Part shown: in pieces, positions 1 through 12,840 of the stretch | How the letters are laid out: each line of letters begins with the position of its first letter | How positions within the stretch are numbered: the stretch's first letter is position 1 | Source: Catonia carolina | Taxonomy: Eukaryota; Arthropoda; Insecta; Hemiptera; Achilidae | Direction: 5' to 3' | DNA length: 64,000 bases | NCBI GenBank assembly: GCA_035578175.1 | Contig: JAQMRL010000006.1 | Coordinates: forward strand, 21,611,506 to 21,675,505 | Program-made: the position numbers and the translations under genes | Notes under the pieces: model-generated | Told to the model about the DNA's origin: nothing | Seen by the model: only the letters and a program-made list of their open reading frames with translations | Databases searched by the model: none

Positions 1-764
1 TATTATAGTATAATTTGTTTATTTCCATTATTTTTTTAACAATAAAAAATATTTACCGCTGATGGATTTGAACAACTAATCATTATCCCTCCACAATTAA
101 CGTTAACACATGCTCCACACATACTCCACACATGCAATCCAACTTATAAAACCTATAAAACCTTACAATACTTAAATAGAAAACGGTTTACAAATTTATG
201 TATTTATGTATTTTAAGCTAAAATACAGCTTAAAATGTATCCATATTGATAATTTGTAGAGGTTTAAACATTTCCTAAGGATTCCTGATTATAACAAGTC
301 TTTATTTATTCATGGGAAGGAAAAATATCAAACAAATGAAAAAAATGCTATTTCCCTATGGTTTAAATTTTGTGGGACATCCGATATAATTTAAAATGAA
401 TAGATTGAACTAGTTAAAGGCACTTGTCTGTTCCAATTGTCTGTATTCATTGATATTAATATTTACTGAAAAATGTACGTACAACAATGTAAATCTACGT
501 ATAACATTACTTGAAAGTAAAAAGAAATAAAGGTAGTAGAATATAGTTTTACTTTTTGTAGATCGTATATCACACATCACGGATGTATGAAAGAAGACCA
601 AGTATAGAAATATTTACGAGTATGCAAATATTCTGCACATACTGTAGACATTTTAATGAACGCATATAATTAACTCTATAATTAATGTTAATAAGCATTA
701 CTTGATAAGTTCATTGAACTGTAAAATTTAATTATTTGTATTTAAACCTAAAAAAGCAGAATTG
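1..764. other. AT-rich intergenic sequence, no gene seen
   Basis: No coding signal, RNA gene or repeat boundary is recognisable. The short open frames here lack codon bias and family motifs. Confidence 0.6.
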
Positions 765-1305
765 CTGAAGCTAAAAAAGCCTTTGAAAAGCCTATAAAAC
801 TTATGACTACATAACTTATAAGCCTATAACAGCTTACTGACTACAAACATTGATTTACAGATTAGGAAAAATTTCTTAAAAAAATATGTTTGGAGTGTAG
901 CACTATACGGGAGTGAAACGTGGGTGATAGGGGTTGTAAAAAAGAAGAGGATAGAAGCTTTTGAAATGTAGTGTTGCAGGAAAATGTTAAAGTTTACGTG
1001 GGTGGACGAAATAAGTAATTTGGAGGTTCTTAGGCGAGTGGAGGAAATAGAAGTATATAGAAGCATCTTACTAGAAGAAAGGATAGGCTAGTGGGGCATA
1101 TCTTAAGACATCCAGGTATTGTGCTATCAATAATGGGGGGGGGGGGGGTAATATTGAGGGTGTAAATAGTAGGGGGAGGCAAAGGTTAGAATATATAAAG
1201 CAAATTACAAAAGATGTTGGATGTTACAGGTATGTAGATATGAAACGACTTGCGCAAGATAGAAAGCTTGGAAAACTGTATCAAACCAGTTACAGAGACT
1301 GATGA
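765..1305 (+). pseudogene. non-LTR retrotransposon relic (RT C-terminal region)
   Basis: This DNA is a diverged copy of 7045-7530. Translation in mixed frames gives the region after the reverse transcriptase fingers and palm of LINE polyproteins: a WSVALYGSETW-like stretch followed by an FEMWCY/M-type segment and an LRRV-like motif. Stops, frameshifts and a G-run at 1135-1149 break it. It lacks the RT catalytic core and endonuclease, so it is a dead 3' fragment. The clade is not determined. Confidence 0.7.
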
Positions 1306-1662
1306 CAAAAAATTAAACCTGTAAAAATACCGATATTTAAAACATTAAATTGGATGACATAGTTCATTTTTTAATATTTTCATAAAACTTTAAAAAATTA
1401 GCCGCCATGTTGTTCTAGTTTATTCCAAATCTTTAAGATAAATTTTTATAATCTTTGAACTCAGTGTTTGTAGAAACTGTAGCAAAAATCAATGAACCAC
1501 ATAACCTATTGTGACACTTATCGCTAGTCAGTTTCGGGATCTGGGTAAAAAAAATAATTAACAAAATATCGTTAGAATTATAAACAATATTTATTACAAA
1601 CTATAAAAATCACAATTGATATTTACTTAAATCTACAAATAAATTACAAATAGTACAATTAA
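1306..1662. other. no gene seen
   Basis: AT-rich spacer between a LINE relic and a SINE. I see no motif. Confidence 0.5.
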
Positions 1663-2068
1663 ATTGTTGTTGTTGTTGTTTAGGTCAACAGCCAAAAGGC
1701 TGGTTTGAACCTCTAGAGGTTTTACTAAGTAAAACGAGGAGTGAAGTGGTTTACCACTGCCTTCCTCACTGAGTGGAAAAGTACGCTTATCAGCATGCCA
1801 GGCCCTCTGAAAAGCACATATTTTCCACTCTGTAAATGACACCTTCACTTCATTCACCACAGGGTCTGGCTGTACAATGAAATTCATTACTTTCAGAGAA
1901 GATAACTCTGATTAGTGCCTTTTACACCTCTACATCTTCTGCTCTTAAATGATTTAGTCATTTAATTGGCTGACCATGTGATAAGAAACAGAACTATTTA
2001 TTTTAGCCCTGCAACGAACAGATTGAGTGTAAATAATTTGACACTCCACCTGTCTGTTATGGGCAAAT
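1663..2068 (-). mobile_element. SINE-A copy (about 400 bp, AAC-repeat tail)
   Basis: Member of the commonest repeat in the window, here about full length. The tail is an (AAC)n run, seen as TTGTTG at 1663. The opposite end carries the family head, a segment ending CTGTCTGTTATGGGC near 2066. Other copies lie at 9588, 11415, 13256, 23703, 36549, 38042, 48195, 54820, 56217, 59399 and 61569. No clear tRNA-type A or B box is seen, so the SINE label rests on size, tail and dispersion. The 84-codon open frame inside recurs in other copies and is not a gene. Confidence 0.75.
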
Positions 2069-2989
2069 TAAATTGATAATTATTATAAATAATGAACTAA
2101 TAACAATAAATTAATGACATTAAATGAACTTAACCGATTGCAAGTTTATTTTTGCACCTATTTTAACTAAATTCCACTTACGAGTACAGCCATTATACGA
2201 TGTTTACAGAATACAAAGGACTTTTTCGCAATCGTAACAGTTCCGCTGTATCAAATTGGTTATAACTACAAATTTTACTAACTGATGAAACTCAAAGACT
2301 AACTGAAAACGGCATCATGGCCCCTGAATACTAATGACTCATAAAAATATCAGATTTTTCTATATAATAATAAAAATGCAAAAATTTTCTGTCAGGTTCT
2401 GGAAATTTTACAAAAGGTAAACAAATAAATTATTTGAATGAAGGGTTACAAAAGAGCCAATTATTTAAATAGGTACAGCGACCCACGTCACAACAATAGG
2501 CCTATACTATACCTAACCAATAATGCACTATATTTCTAACCGTTTCTTAGAAATAACTCGACTTATTAACTATTATTATTTACATTAACACTTTTAAAAT
2601 CTCAGTACTGCTAAAGAATTCTGGAACCAACACTTTCCTTATAGATTTTAAGTGAGAGACAGACTTATCGTTAAGACAAAGAAGAAGAAGAAAACACTAA
2701 CAATTGAGCTCGTTCAACGCACGATCTTATAGCTAGTCTCAAAGGAATAAAATTTAGAATATCAAAGATGTCGGGTATATCATTAGTCATTAAATATTAC
2801 AAATTTTATAAATATGGCAATATAAATCGTCGAAAATAATAATAAAATAATACAAATAAATAAAAAAGAACTCTAACAAAATAAAAAATAAGAAATAAAA
2901 TAACCGTCGAAAGATTTATAAAAATATAATGGATTAAACTTTGGAAAATTAAAATTAATTAAAACAAATCGCAACAAATGACATTTCTT
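2069..2989. other. no gene seen
   Basis: AT-rich sequence with a short GAAGAAGAAG run near 2680. Nothing else is recognisable. Confidence 0.5.
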
Positions 2990-3585
2990 AGAAGACAAAA
3001 CTGCCCAACCGTTTACGTAATATTTCGCTGCTTCACGATACTCAAACACGCTATTTAGGCTTACACTTGGACAGAAAACTAACATGGAACGCACATGTTT
3101 CACACACACGCCACAAACTCAAAACACGTTTCTATCAACTGAAACGGTTACTCGATAGAAGTTCTAAATTAAACATGTCACACAAATTAACAATCTACAA
3201 GACAGTCTTAAGACTAACCTGGAAATATGGAGTTCAACTTTGGAGGTCTGCTAAAACTTCACACACGAAACGTATACAAGCGATTCAAAACAAGATTCTA
3301 CGAACGATAACGCAATACCCCTTTTACATCACAAACTCAATGTTGCACAAAGACTTACAAATCCTATACTTAATTGATGTCGCGAAACAACTATACAAGA
3401 CGATGCATGACAAATTTGAATTACATGACAACCCTCTCATACAAAACATGTACACTAGGGCGATACCGGGTACTCAGCACAGACGCCTCTGGCCAAGGGA
3501 TCTTCATGGTAGGACTGTGGTGATGACTGCACGCTTCTTCAAGTACCTAAATCAAGTTTTAGAACATTAGCTTCACATTTAAAAA
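2990..3585 (+). pseudogene. Jockey-type LINE fragment (RT C-terminus)
   Basis: An open frame of 167 codons (3067-3570) encodes the conserved tail of Jockey-clade reverse transcriptases. In order it shows YLGLHLDRKLTW, KLTIYKTVLRLTWKYGVQLW, RIQAIQNKILRTITQYP, and a C-terminal HRRLWPRDLHGR segment. The frame extends upstream of the first ATG toward about 2990, so the ATG is not a real start. The YADD catalytic motif, endonuclease and 5' half are missing. This is a 5'-truncated copy that happens to keep its last frame open. Confidence 0.85.
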
Positions 3586-4499
3586 TTGTTGTATTTATAT
3601 AATAACAGATACTAAATTTCAATTGAAAGTGTCAAAGAAAAAAATTATAATATGTAAACAAAAGGAAACTTGTAACTAACCCAAAAAGCACCTTTGTTAA
3701 CAGAAGTACTAACTTTCAGTACTGTATAATTTACTTATATACTCGTATTTACCTTTACACTTATAAATATATTACTTAAAAATACAAGTACAAGCTATTT
3801 AATTATACATGAAAAATATTGTCCCTTAAAAATATCAGGAAACATACGTTTATCAGTTAAACTGAAACACAATATATTGTAACTTGTACGAGTATATTAA
3901 AATTTTTCTGATAAAACCAAGTCTAAACAGAAAATTATTATTAATTCTATAAAATGTTGACGCCCATATGAAAGCTGAGCAGAACAGGAAATGATAAAGA
4001 AACCTACGAGTAACAAGATGAAGGTACATTTGTTTATTGAAAGGTAAAGTCAAGTGTATCTTATTAACTTTACATATTTTCGTACATAATTTTACGTTAC
4101 AGTTAATAAATAGTTGGAATTAGTGAGTTGTTCAAATATTCAAAATTCGGATTTCTGCGGCGGCGTCACTCCCTTCTCTCAAATCCAAATCTCGATATTT
4201 TTTGTAACGATAACAATAATTATTTTAAGATATAACTGTAAAGCTGTTTTTACTTTTATAGATACGTATTTCCTAAGTTAAATTTATTTAAGCTTAGCTC
4301 TATAGCTACTCTTACTTAAAATATAAATAGATAATCCATTGAGAAATAAATAAAATTTGTAATTGGTTGATGAAATTCTTAAGATATAGCCTATACTTCA
4401 AAATATATTTAAGAAACAAAAAATATGGGTAGGTAGGTAATCTTATTTTCTAAATAGGTTACAAATTTATTATTTACTAGCATGACATACTGTTATTTT
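3586..4499. other. no gene seen
   Basis: AT-rich spacer without coding or repeat signal. Confidence 0.5.
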
Positions 4500-4509
4500 T
4501 TGGAATAAA

Positions 4510-4640
4510 ATATCTCCTCCTCCTTCTCCTCCTCATTGGTTAGGTATTTCTGCCTATTCCAGCATCCATCTTTTCGTCGGCCTTCCAATATATCTGCTTC
4601 CTATAGGTTTGTACCGTCTTACTAAATCAGGTAAGAGGCT
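4510..4640 (-). pseudogene. short LINE tail fragment
   Basis: The minus strand reads an RRYKPIGSRYIGRPTKRWM-like segment, resembling the basic GRPxKRW motif at the end of several LINE RT proteins. It is only about 100 bp and has no further context. Confidence 0.35.
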
Positions 4641-6285
4641 TTCTGGAATTTTATTTAAAAAAAATTTATTTTCTAAAATAAAACATTCTTACTTTATAAA
4701 ACAAAACAAAAGATTCTGATTTGTACCTTCTTCATCTCCAATAGTGCACCTGACCACCCTAGACTGTCAGAATGGGCTGGCGGCTCAAAAGAGTGGAACA
4801 AATTTAAGTGTAACAGAGCAGACAAAAGACCCCGCTGTGTTACTCTAGTCAAAGATAAATAATAATAACAATTGTTACAATTACGATATAGGACTTTATT
4901 GCAATTATAATGAAATTAAATTAAATTTGAAATAAATAAAGATTGAAAAATTGTATTTTGCAAAATGAAAATGTATAATAAAATGAAAAATAAATTGAAA
5001 TTGACAAAACTAGTACGTTATACAAAAAATTTAAAATTTGTGTTAAAATGAAATTTATTGATTTATTGATGCCATTTTTACTATAAATCTAGTTATTTTA
5101 ATTGAATTTAAATGTTATAATAAGATATTGCAATATTTGTTAATATTCAAATAAACACAGGGACCGGCAGAAAAAGTGATGGTTTTTGATCTGACTATTA
5201 CATCGCACCAATGAAATTTTCTGTTTTTCTCTCACGAAAACGTGTAAAAAGAATCGATTTTTTAAAGATTTCAGCCTTAGTATGCATTTTACTACAAAAG
5301 TGTATTGTCAAATTTATCGGAAATTAACAGATCTACATTTTTTTATTTAGAGCATTTTTTCTACAGACCCTAGTTTAACGTGAAAGAGGGATTTTCCGTA
5401 TTTATAAGCCAAACTGAGGTTAATTTTCATTATGCGTCTTTCACTCATGATTAAAATTAGGTTATGCTTATTGAGGTTAATTTTTTTGTTTATATCTAAT
5501 GTTTTATTACTAATGTTAGGTTATATTGTTTAGTATTTGCATTGGCAAGGGAAAGTTTTGTAAGTGTTTCACACCAGATTTTAAATGTTATTTTAGAGTT
5601 CGCTGTACTACAAGTTATATTATAAATATGCCGTGAAATGTAATATTAATATAAAATATTCTATGAAACATAACACTAAAAATTATTAATAATAAAACAT
5701 AATTGTATACAATGTAAACACAATGTAAGTTTATAAATAATTAGAGTTATTTAAATGTATGAACGCGTTTTAATTTAAAACAATTTGATACCGATTCACT
5801 CTGTTAGATTTACTTCAGTAACTTATAGGTTAACTAATTTGTTAGTTTCTATAACATTTTCAATCCGTATTATGGTAATATCATATTCAAACGTGTTGAA
5901 ATCCATTTAATTTATTGTGAACTTTACTAACTTAACTTTCTTACTAGTGTTTGAAAGTTCAAGAGTTAGAAAGGGTGATATTCAAAGAATATATCTGTGC
6001 ATTTTGTATAGAAAAATTAACTTTGGATTATATTTTCTGAATACTGTAGATGTTAATTTTTAAAATTTTACTGTATATTATGTTTTTGTAGTTTACATGT
6101 ACAGCCAGATTATAATCTATGTAAAAATATTTGTAAATACTAGTATATCAATGATTTAAGATAACAGATTTTTTTTTATTGTCAGTCATATTTTATATTT
6201 TAAGGACGCATCGTCTACTTGGTAATTAGCAACCACGTTCAATGAATATAATAAAACACCTCCTCCTCCTTCGGTTTTGATTCCT
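4641..6285. other. AT-rich sequence, no gene seen
   Basis: No convincing frame, RNA gene or repeat end. Long A/T runs dominate. Confidence 0.5.
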
Positions 6286-6289
6286 TTCG

Positions 6290-7530
6290 GTTGTCAGCCT
6301 AACGTGCCATGCATCCAAGATACTAACAAGATTATATACAGGAGAATAGAACACCGAGTTTAAGAAGTGTTGGATTATGACCAATTTGGATTTAGAAGGA
6401 GAATGGGAACTCGAGATGCAATATTGGCTCTGAGATTGATTATTGAGAAAAGGATAAAGGAAAATAAAATTACTTACATGGCATTTGTAGATTTAGAGAA
6501 AGCATTTACCAATCTGGACTGGAATAAAATGTTTAAAACTTTGAAAAGGGTAGGAATTAAAGAAAGTAAGGAAAGTTATCTACGATCTGTGTAAGAAACA
6601 AACGGCTGTTTTGAGACTTGAGGGGTACGAAAAAGAGGCTGCTGTAAGAAAAGGTGTACGACAAGGATGTTTTTTGTCACCTTTTTTTAACTTGTACGTA
6701 CATAGAAGAGGCTATAAATGAATTGAAGAAAAAATTTGACGCAGGAATAAAAATTCAAGGAGAAACATTAAGAATGCTGAGATTCGTGAAGATATAGTAG
6801 TATTAGCCGAGACAAAGAAAGAACTATAGGATGTCTTAAATGGAATGGATGAGATCATGAGAAAGGATTACGTCATGAAAATTAATAAGAACGAAACGAA
6901 AGTGTTGTGCAGCAGCAAGAGTGGTTTAGAAGAGATGGGAAATTTTAAAGTAGGCAACGAAAATATACAGGAAGTTGGGAAATTCTGTTATCTAAGGAGT
7001 AAAATAACAAAGGATTGAAGAAACACAAGTTATATTAAAAGAAGGATTGCTCAAGGTAGAAAAGCCTTTGAAATGAAAAACAGCTTACTGATTACAAACA
7101 TTGACTTACAGATTAGGAAAAATTTCTTGAAACACTATGTTTGGAGTGTAGCATTATGCTGGAGTGAAACGTGGGTGATAGGGGCTGTAGAAAAGAAGAG
7201 GATAGAAGCTTTTGAAATGTGGTGTTATAGGAAAATGTTAAAGATTAGGTGGATGGACAAAATAAGTAATATAGAGGTTCTTAGGCGAGTGGATGAAAAG
7301 AGAAGTATATGGAAGCATCTTACCAGAAGAAGGGATAGGCTAGTGGGGCATATCTTAAGACATCCAAGTATTGATTGTTCCATCAATAATGGAGGGTAAT
7401 GTTGAGCGAGTGAATCGTAAAGGGAGGCAAAGCAAATTACAAAGGATGTTACAGTTATGTAGATGTGAAACGACTTGCGCATGATAGAACAGTTTGGAGA
7501 ACTGCATCAAACCAGTCGGGAGACTAATGA
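6290..7530 (+). pseudogene. decayed non-LTR retrotransposon (RT domain to C-terminus)
   Basis: Mixed frames on the plus strand give RT blocks in the right order. First DQFGFRRRMGTRDAILAL with ITYMAFVDLEKAF (6367-6594), then a VRKGVRQGCFLSP block near 6645-6680, then the C-terminal WSVALCWSETW and FEMWCYRKMLKIRW segments (7073-7399). Stops and frameshifts separate the blocks and no intact YADD is readable. The 3' part is homologous to 765-1305. It is an inactive LINE copy. Confidence 0.85.
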
Positions 7531-8690
7531 CAAAAAGAACTTAATATTATTTCCGGTATGAATTAACATCTGATTGATAAAATATACATATTTTTTTTCA
7601 ATTAAAAAAAAAATTAAAAAATCCGAGCACGTGTGTTCTTATTTATTATTAGTTAAGATGAAAACAATTATCTTAGTGTAATTTGTACGGTCAAATCGTT
7701 TATTCATGTCATCTGAAGAAGCTTTTATTTTATTTTTTAAGTGCAAGATGTTGTAAAAAAAGCGTGCCACTTCTCTAACATTCATCTTGAGCGATCTTGT
7801 CTGCGATCGAATAATAAAAAACCAGTTCCACTATTTTTTCGTTGTCTTATTTTACTTTGTTTTGTTTTAACCAAGATTGTGACATGGCTACATGTCGCCC
7901 ACATAAAATAAAGGTAACAAAAAAAAAAATTAACGGAAAAAGCTATCTTAAATTCTTTCTTACGTTACATTTATTTGATTCTTCCGTGACAAAAGGAAGC
8001 GATAGATGTACTACATGAAAAAAACCTTGCATATTTTAAATTCTTTTAATAGTTTATTTTATTGATTTAAATTGTAAATACATTTAAGTCTGTACTGTGT
8101 TCGATAGATATTGAAAATATTTGCGGAAAGGTTGTACATTTCGATGTCATTTGGTATTTACGATTTTGAAAAATTAGTAAAATTATTACACAAGTTGTTC
8201 ACAGATTGTGATCGTATAAAATTTATACCAAACCCAACGTTGTAATAAACTTAATGCATTTTCTAAATTTTTATTTTTTAATATTTTATTTTGACGCATT
8301 TTTATGCTGTAGGTCTATTCGACGCAAATTGTTAATTGATTCACACAAAGCTTTTTATAGAATACAATACAATATTTTTTGTTTTAAAAGTTAATTAATA
8401 AAGATTTAGGTTTAAAATACGAGAATTAGTTTACAAAATCGAGAAGTTCTACTTCAATAAGAAAAATATGAAAATTAAATTTAAGTAACAGAAAACATTG
8501 TTAAATACAAAAGTTGTAGCACTTCTGATCTTTATTTTGGGCTCGTTACTGCACAACGAGGGGCAAGTTTTCTTACGTGACATTAAAAGTAATTTACGTG
8601 CGGTAGGAAATGTTATTGTCAGAAGAAAACGGGATCCAGTGGTTTTATTCCAGTAGAAACGATGTGTTTTATTCGCAATTCAGATCAAGA
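7531..8690. other. no gene seen
   Basis: AT-rich spacer. No supported feature. Confidence 0.5.
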
Positions 8691-8695
8691 TCAAC

Positions 8696-8800
8696 GAGCC
8701 GGCTCGTTGGCGTAGTGATTAGTGCAACTGACTTCTACGCCGGGGTCCCGGATTCGATTCCCGGTCAGGTGTGAAATTTTTTCATCTGTCATTTTCTTAT
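8696..8800 (+). mobile_element. tRNA-derived SINE head
   Basis: A pol III box A-like segment (TGGCGTAGTGATTAGTG) and a box B-like segment (GGATTCGATTCCCGG) are spaced as in tRNA genes. The body then runs into a TTTAT-repeat-rich tail. The same family recurs at 10533 and, more diverged, at 45257, 53095 and 57170. No complete cloverleaf is formed, so this is a SINE and not a working tRNA gene. Confidence 0.7.
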
Positions 8801-9587
8801 AATCATTCTCAATTATTTATAATCATATCTATTTATTTATTTATTATTTATTTATTTATAATCATTAGCAGAAATTGTAAAACAGTTGTTAAACCAAATT
8901 ATTACCGTACATTTTTATTGAACGTCCTCTTAAAAACTGTTGGATAAAATGGTCTTTAACAGGTTGGAAAAATGGTGCATTAAGATTTTCGTCATCCCAA
9001 AAAATTTCTATATTTTCTTTATTTGCAGTACACAATTTTCTGTATGGAGTAACGTGAACCAAACAAACATAAACTATGATAGTCTACATTAAGCTGATGT
9101 GGTATAGGTTAGTTTAAATAGGTTTAAAACCATAATGTTGAATATTTTGTTTTTTATTTTTATAAATTATGTCGTTTTTGCTACCTATCTTCTTATGTAT
9201 CTAAAATCTTAACATTTTATATTGCGCTGTAAGTGTTTGTCGCCGGAGGGTTTGATAAACAACCCTGTTACAGTCCATTTAGTATTAATGGCCTCATTAT
9301 GCCCAATAAATTATTTGCCCAAAAGCTAATCTACTTTTTTGTAGTTAATATTGGTATTATATTTTTAGCAACGGTTGATCAAAAAGTCTTTATATTTTCT
9401 GTATTAAGTATTAATCATGCATTTATATTCTTAATATTCTTTTTAGTAAAAAATAATTTGACATTTTTTCATATTTAACAACTAAGGTGAAAGTACAGCG
9501 TTTAATTCCAAGGGTAAAATGTTGATGCCCATAATAAAGAAAGAATTTTGTTATTTTATTTAGTATTAGGTATACTATTTTCTGACA
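8801..9587. other. no gene seen
   Basis: AT-rich sequence. The 81-codon frame at 9233-9478 is hydrophobic low-complexity sequence with no family motif. Confidence 0.45.
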
Positions 9588-9870
9588 ATAACAGACAGGT
9601 GGAGTATCAAATTATTTACCCTCAATCTGTTAGTTGCAGGGCTAAAATAAATAGTTCGGTTTCTTATCACATGGTCAGCCAATTAAAAGACTGAATCATT
9701 TAAGAACAGAAGAGGTAGAGGTGTAAAAGACACTAAAGAGTTATCTTCTCTGAAAGTAATGAATTTTTTTACAGCCAGACCCTGTGGTGAATGAAGTGAA
9801 GGTGTCATTTGCAGAGTCGAAAATATGAGCTTTTCAGAGGGCCCGTCATGCTGATAAACATGCAAGACCT
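9588..9870 (+). mobile_element. SINE-A copy, 3'-truncated
   Basis: Starts with the family head (ATAACAGACAGGTGGAGT) and follows the consensus to about the GCATGCTGATAA-like block, where similarity stops. The tail is missing. Confidence 0.7.
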
Positions 9871-10532
9871 GGATTATTTCACAAAGCTAAGCATATATTT
9901 TATAACTTTTACTGATAAACCTTTCTTTATTCTGAGCCAAAAGTAGGCTAGCTGTTTTCACCCTCAATCTGTCGGTGTCCTAGGAATCTCTTAAAATTTT
10001 CTACTAACTGTATATTTTAAAAAACTTTAAAACTGAATTTAGGAAAATGCAGTGTGGTTAGACTGAGTTTTCTATTCTTTAATAGCCTTATAACGCCTTA
10101 TCCTTTAATAACGTGATAATGTCTACATAAGCTTTGGCTTGTGCTTAGGTAATGATATGAGGTGATTTACAGATGAAGAAATGCAAGACCAGACCGAGAG
10201 TCAAACCCTGGACCTAGGCATAGAAATCAGTCGAGCTGAACACACTTGACCATGGGCCCACCAGTGTTTAGGTCACTGCCTATAAGATAGTGTTTTCTTT
10301 ATTTCATGTTGTTGTTTTGATCAATAATCTTTGTTTTTGCCAGGTTAATACGATCAGATGATGTTAGGACTACCTGAAAACTTCGTCGATAAAATACCTG
10401 CTACTATTAGTACCATGAAAAATAAGAAAACTTTAAACTATAAGTAACTTAATTTGTAGAAGTATGCTTATATTATGAGTCAATTTCTAATGACAATTAT
10501 CAGTGAAGTTTAGGACAAACCAATAGAATCGT
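9871..10532. other. no gene seen
   Basis: No supported feature. Confidence 0.45.
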
Positions 10533-10690
10533 CGGCCAGCCCATTGGCGTAGTGGTTAACGCAGCTGGCTTCTACGACGGGGTCCCGGGTTCGATTCCCG
10601 GTCGGTCTGGAATTTTTCATCAATCATCTTCATCTATCATCCTTCGTACCATCTGCATTAGCAGTAATTGCAAAACAGTCAGACGTAAAA
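10533..10690 (+). mobile_element. tRNA-derived SINE
   Basis: Box A-like TTGGCGTAGTGGTTAACG and box B-like GGGTTCGATTCCCGG are followed by a short body with an ATTAGCAGTAATTGCAAAA segment and an A-rich end. It is the best-preserved member of the family in the window. Confidence 0.75.
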
Positions 10691-11414
10691 AAACAACGGA
10701 TCCGTCATTTATGAAGTAAAATTTATAGGCAATGCATACCTAAATTTTAATTTGACAATAAAATTTTCTTAGGAAATCAAGTTCTGATAGTTAATGTCGG
10801 AAAAGGAACTGTTAAAGAGTTTTGAAAAGGGGTTTAGTTAAAAACCCTTTGTCATTAAAGATTAGGATTTTAATTGTAATTTGAAAAATATTTGACTCAG
10901 GATCATGCTTGGTTATATAATGATCCTTTTCAACGAGGTAAAAATGTTATTACGAACTCAAATCTTGTTAGATTTCCAGTACTCTATGACTTGAAACCAT
11001 AGCTTTTATTTGAAGTACAAATTAATTTGTATGCACCCTGTAGAATTATATTTTTAAAATACTGTATTACTGGTAGAGATTCAAACAGTGTCTACCGTAT
11101 TAAAAACACAATATGTGATGTAAATAAATTCAGGAGGCTTTACCCGATATTCTACCAATGCCTAAAGTAAATGTATTAGTTTTTATGGCCACTTATAATA
11201 TCATATATGATTATAAACATATGTTATACATTACATTAGCGTTTCATTACGTGCCTTGAATTTTGATTTCTGTGATTCATTGATCTTTCTTGAATCATAG
11301 GGTATATCGATAAAGAATTTTGTCATCATATTTACTTAACAGAATGTTTTCATTTACTAATTCTTTGTTTTTAAACTACACAATGCAGTATAGCCATCAA
11401 AACGTTTTGAAATT
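10691..11414. other. no gene seen
   Basis: AT-rich spacer without a supported feature. Confidence 0.45.
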
Positions 11415-11818
11415 ATTGTTGTTGTTGTTGTTTAGGTCAACAGCCGAAAGGCTGGTTTGAACCTCTAGAGGTTTTACTAAGTAAAACGAGGAGTGAGGTG
11501 GTTTACCATTGCCTTCCTCACTGAGTGGAAAAGTAAGCTTATCAGCATGCCGGGCCCTCTGAAAAGCACATATTTTCCGTTCTGTAAATGACACCTTCAC
11601 TTCATTCACCACAGGGTCTGGCTGTACAATGAAATTCATTACTTTCAGAGGAGATAACTCTGATTAGTGTATTTTACACCTCTACCTCTTCTGTTCTTAG
11701 ATGATTCAGTCATTTAATTGGCTGACCATGTGATAAGAAACAGAACTATTTATTTTAGCCCTGCAACGAACAAATTGAGTGTAAATAATGACACTCCACC
11801 TGTCTGTTATGGGCAGTT
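11415..11818 (-). mobile_element. SINE-A copy, near full length
   Basis: Very close to the copy at 1663-2068, with the (AAC)n tail on the left and the GGTGGAGTGTCA-type head on the right. Confidence 0.75.
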
Positions 11819-11819
11819 G

Positions 11820-12060
11820 AAATTATTATTATTATTTTATAATGTGTGTAGGCCCCTACTTTGTAATCTGCTCAATGCAGAACACTAAGCAATCCCATGA
11901 TCCAATGCAATGAGGATGAAGTGTATGAAGTGTAAATGAGGTTTAGTTTTGCACAGACCCAAGCCGATCATTCCTGAAAAAGTATAGTTAATTGAATTCT
12001 AATCATTAAAGTACGAGTTGTGGCTATATATACGAGTGTGGCTAAAGAAATTATAAGTGA
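11820..12060 (-). repeat. dispersed repeat C fragment
   Basis: Shares blocks with 52870-53065, 63770-63960 and, more weakly, 24000-24120. These include a pair around CAATGAGGATGAAGTGTATG and a GTATAGTTAATTGAA segment. No coding content is seen. Confidence 0.5.
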
Positions 12061-12198
12061 CCAAAAGGTAGACAAGGAGAAAATTTATTTATGTTCTATT
12101 AAAGGATGTTGAATTAAAAAGCTCTGTTAAAATTGGAAATGAGTTTATAACGATGATATTTTTGAAAAACTATGACACCTTCACAACAGTAAACACTA

Positions 12199-12840
12199 AT
12201 GAAGAAATACGTGGTGTGGCTATTAAATAACGAGACTGACATTGTTAAAAATGTTATTTTTATTTTATACATAATTACTTATTGTCACCTTCAATATACA
12301 TTCCTTCTCTATCCCTACAACGCTCCATACGAATTTTCCATTATTGGAAACAGTGCTGGAAGTCATCTTCTATCAGCTCCTTTAGGGCATGTGCCGCTTT
12401 CTCTTTTACAGCTTGACTCAAATCTTGTCTCTTTTAATGCAGATTTCACCTTAGGGAACAGGTAGAAGTCAAATGGTGCAAGATCTGGTGAATAAGGTGG
12501 ATGTTCTAACACTGAGATGCTGTACTTGGCTAGGACCTTTTGACAGATAACGCAGAATGAGCTGGCGCATTGTCTTGGTGGAGAACCCATGATTTGTCCT
12601 TCCACATTTCGGGGCGTTTTTTCCTTACTCTTTGACGTAGTTTAGAAAGTACCTGAAGGTAGTAATATTGATTAATTGTTTGACCTTCAGGAACCCAGTG
12701 AAGGTACACAATCCCATGGATATAAAAAAAAACAATCATCATTGCTTTAAATTTTGACTTGCTCATTCGAGCTTTTTTGGCTCTCGGTAAAGTTCGGCTC
12801 TTCCAGTGCATGGATTGGCGCTTCGTTTCCGGATCATAAG
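12199..12840 (-). pseudogene. mariner-type transposase fragment
   Basis: The left edge carries the element end (GTGGTGTGGCTATTAAATAACG). The minus strand then reads mariner transposase blocks over two frames: VLHQDNAPAHSA, SVLEHPPYSPDLAPFDFYLFP and KVKSALKETRFES. The middle Asp of the DD(D) catalytic set sits in the HQDNAPAH block and the last in PDLAPFDF, but frameshifts break the protein. The N-terminal DNA-binding half is absent. The right edge runs into the tandem array at 12792. Confidence 0.8.

Noticed and set aside
1633..1887. Recurring 80-90-codon frame in SINE-A copies (also at 11397 and 54762)
   Set aside because: It follows from the SINE consensus on the tail-to-head strand; the copies have diverged without codon preference.
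8696..10690. tRNA genes
   Set aside because: Box A and B are present but stems do not form a full cloverleaf and the bodies continue as SINEs.
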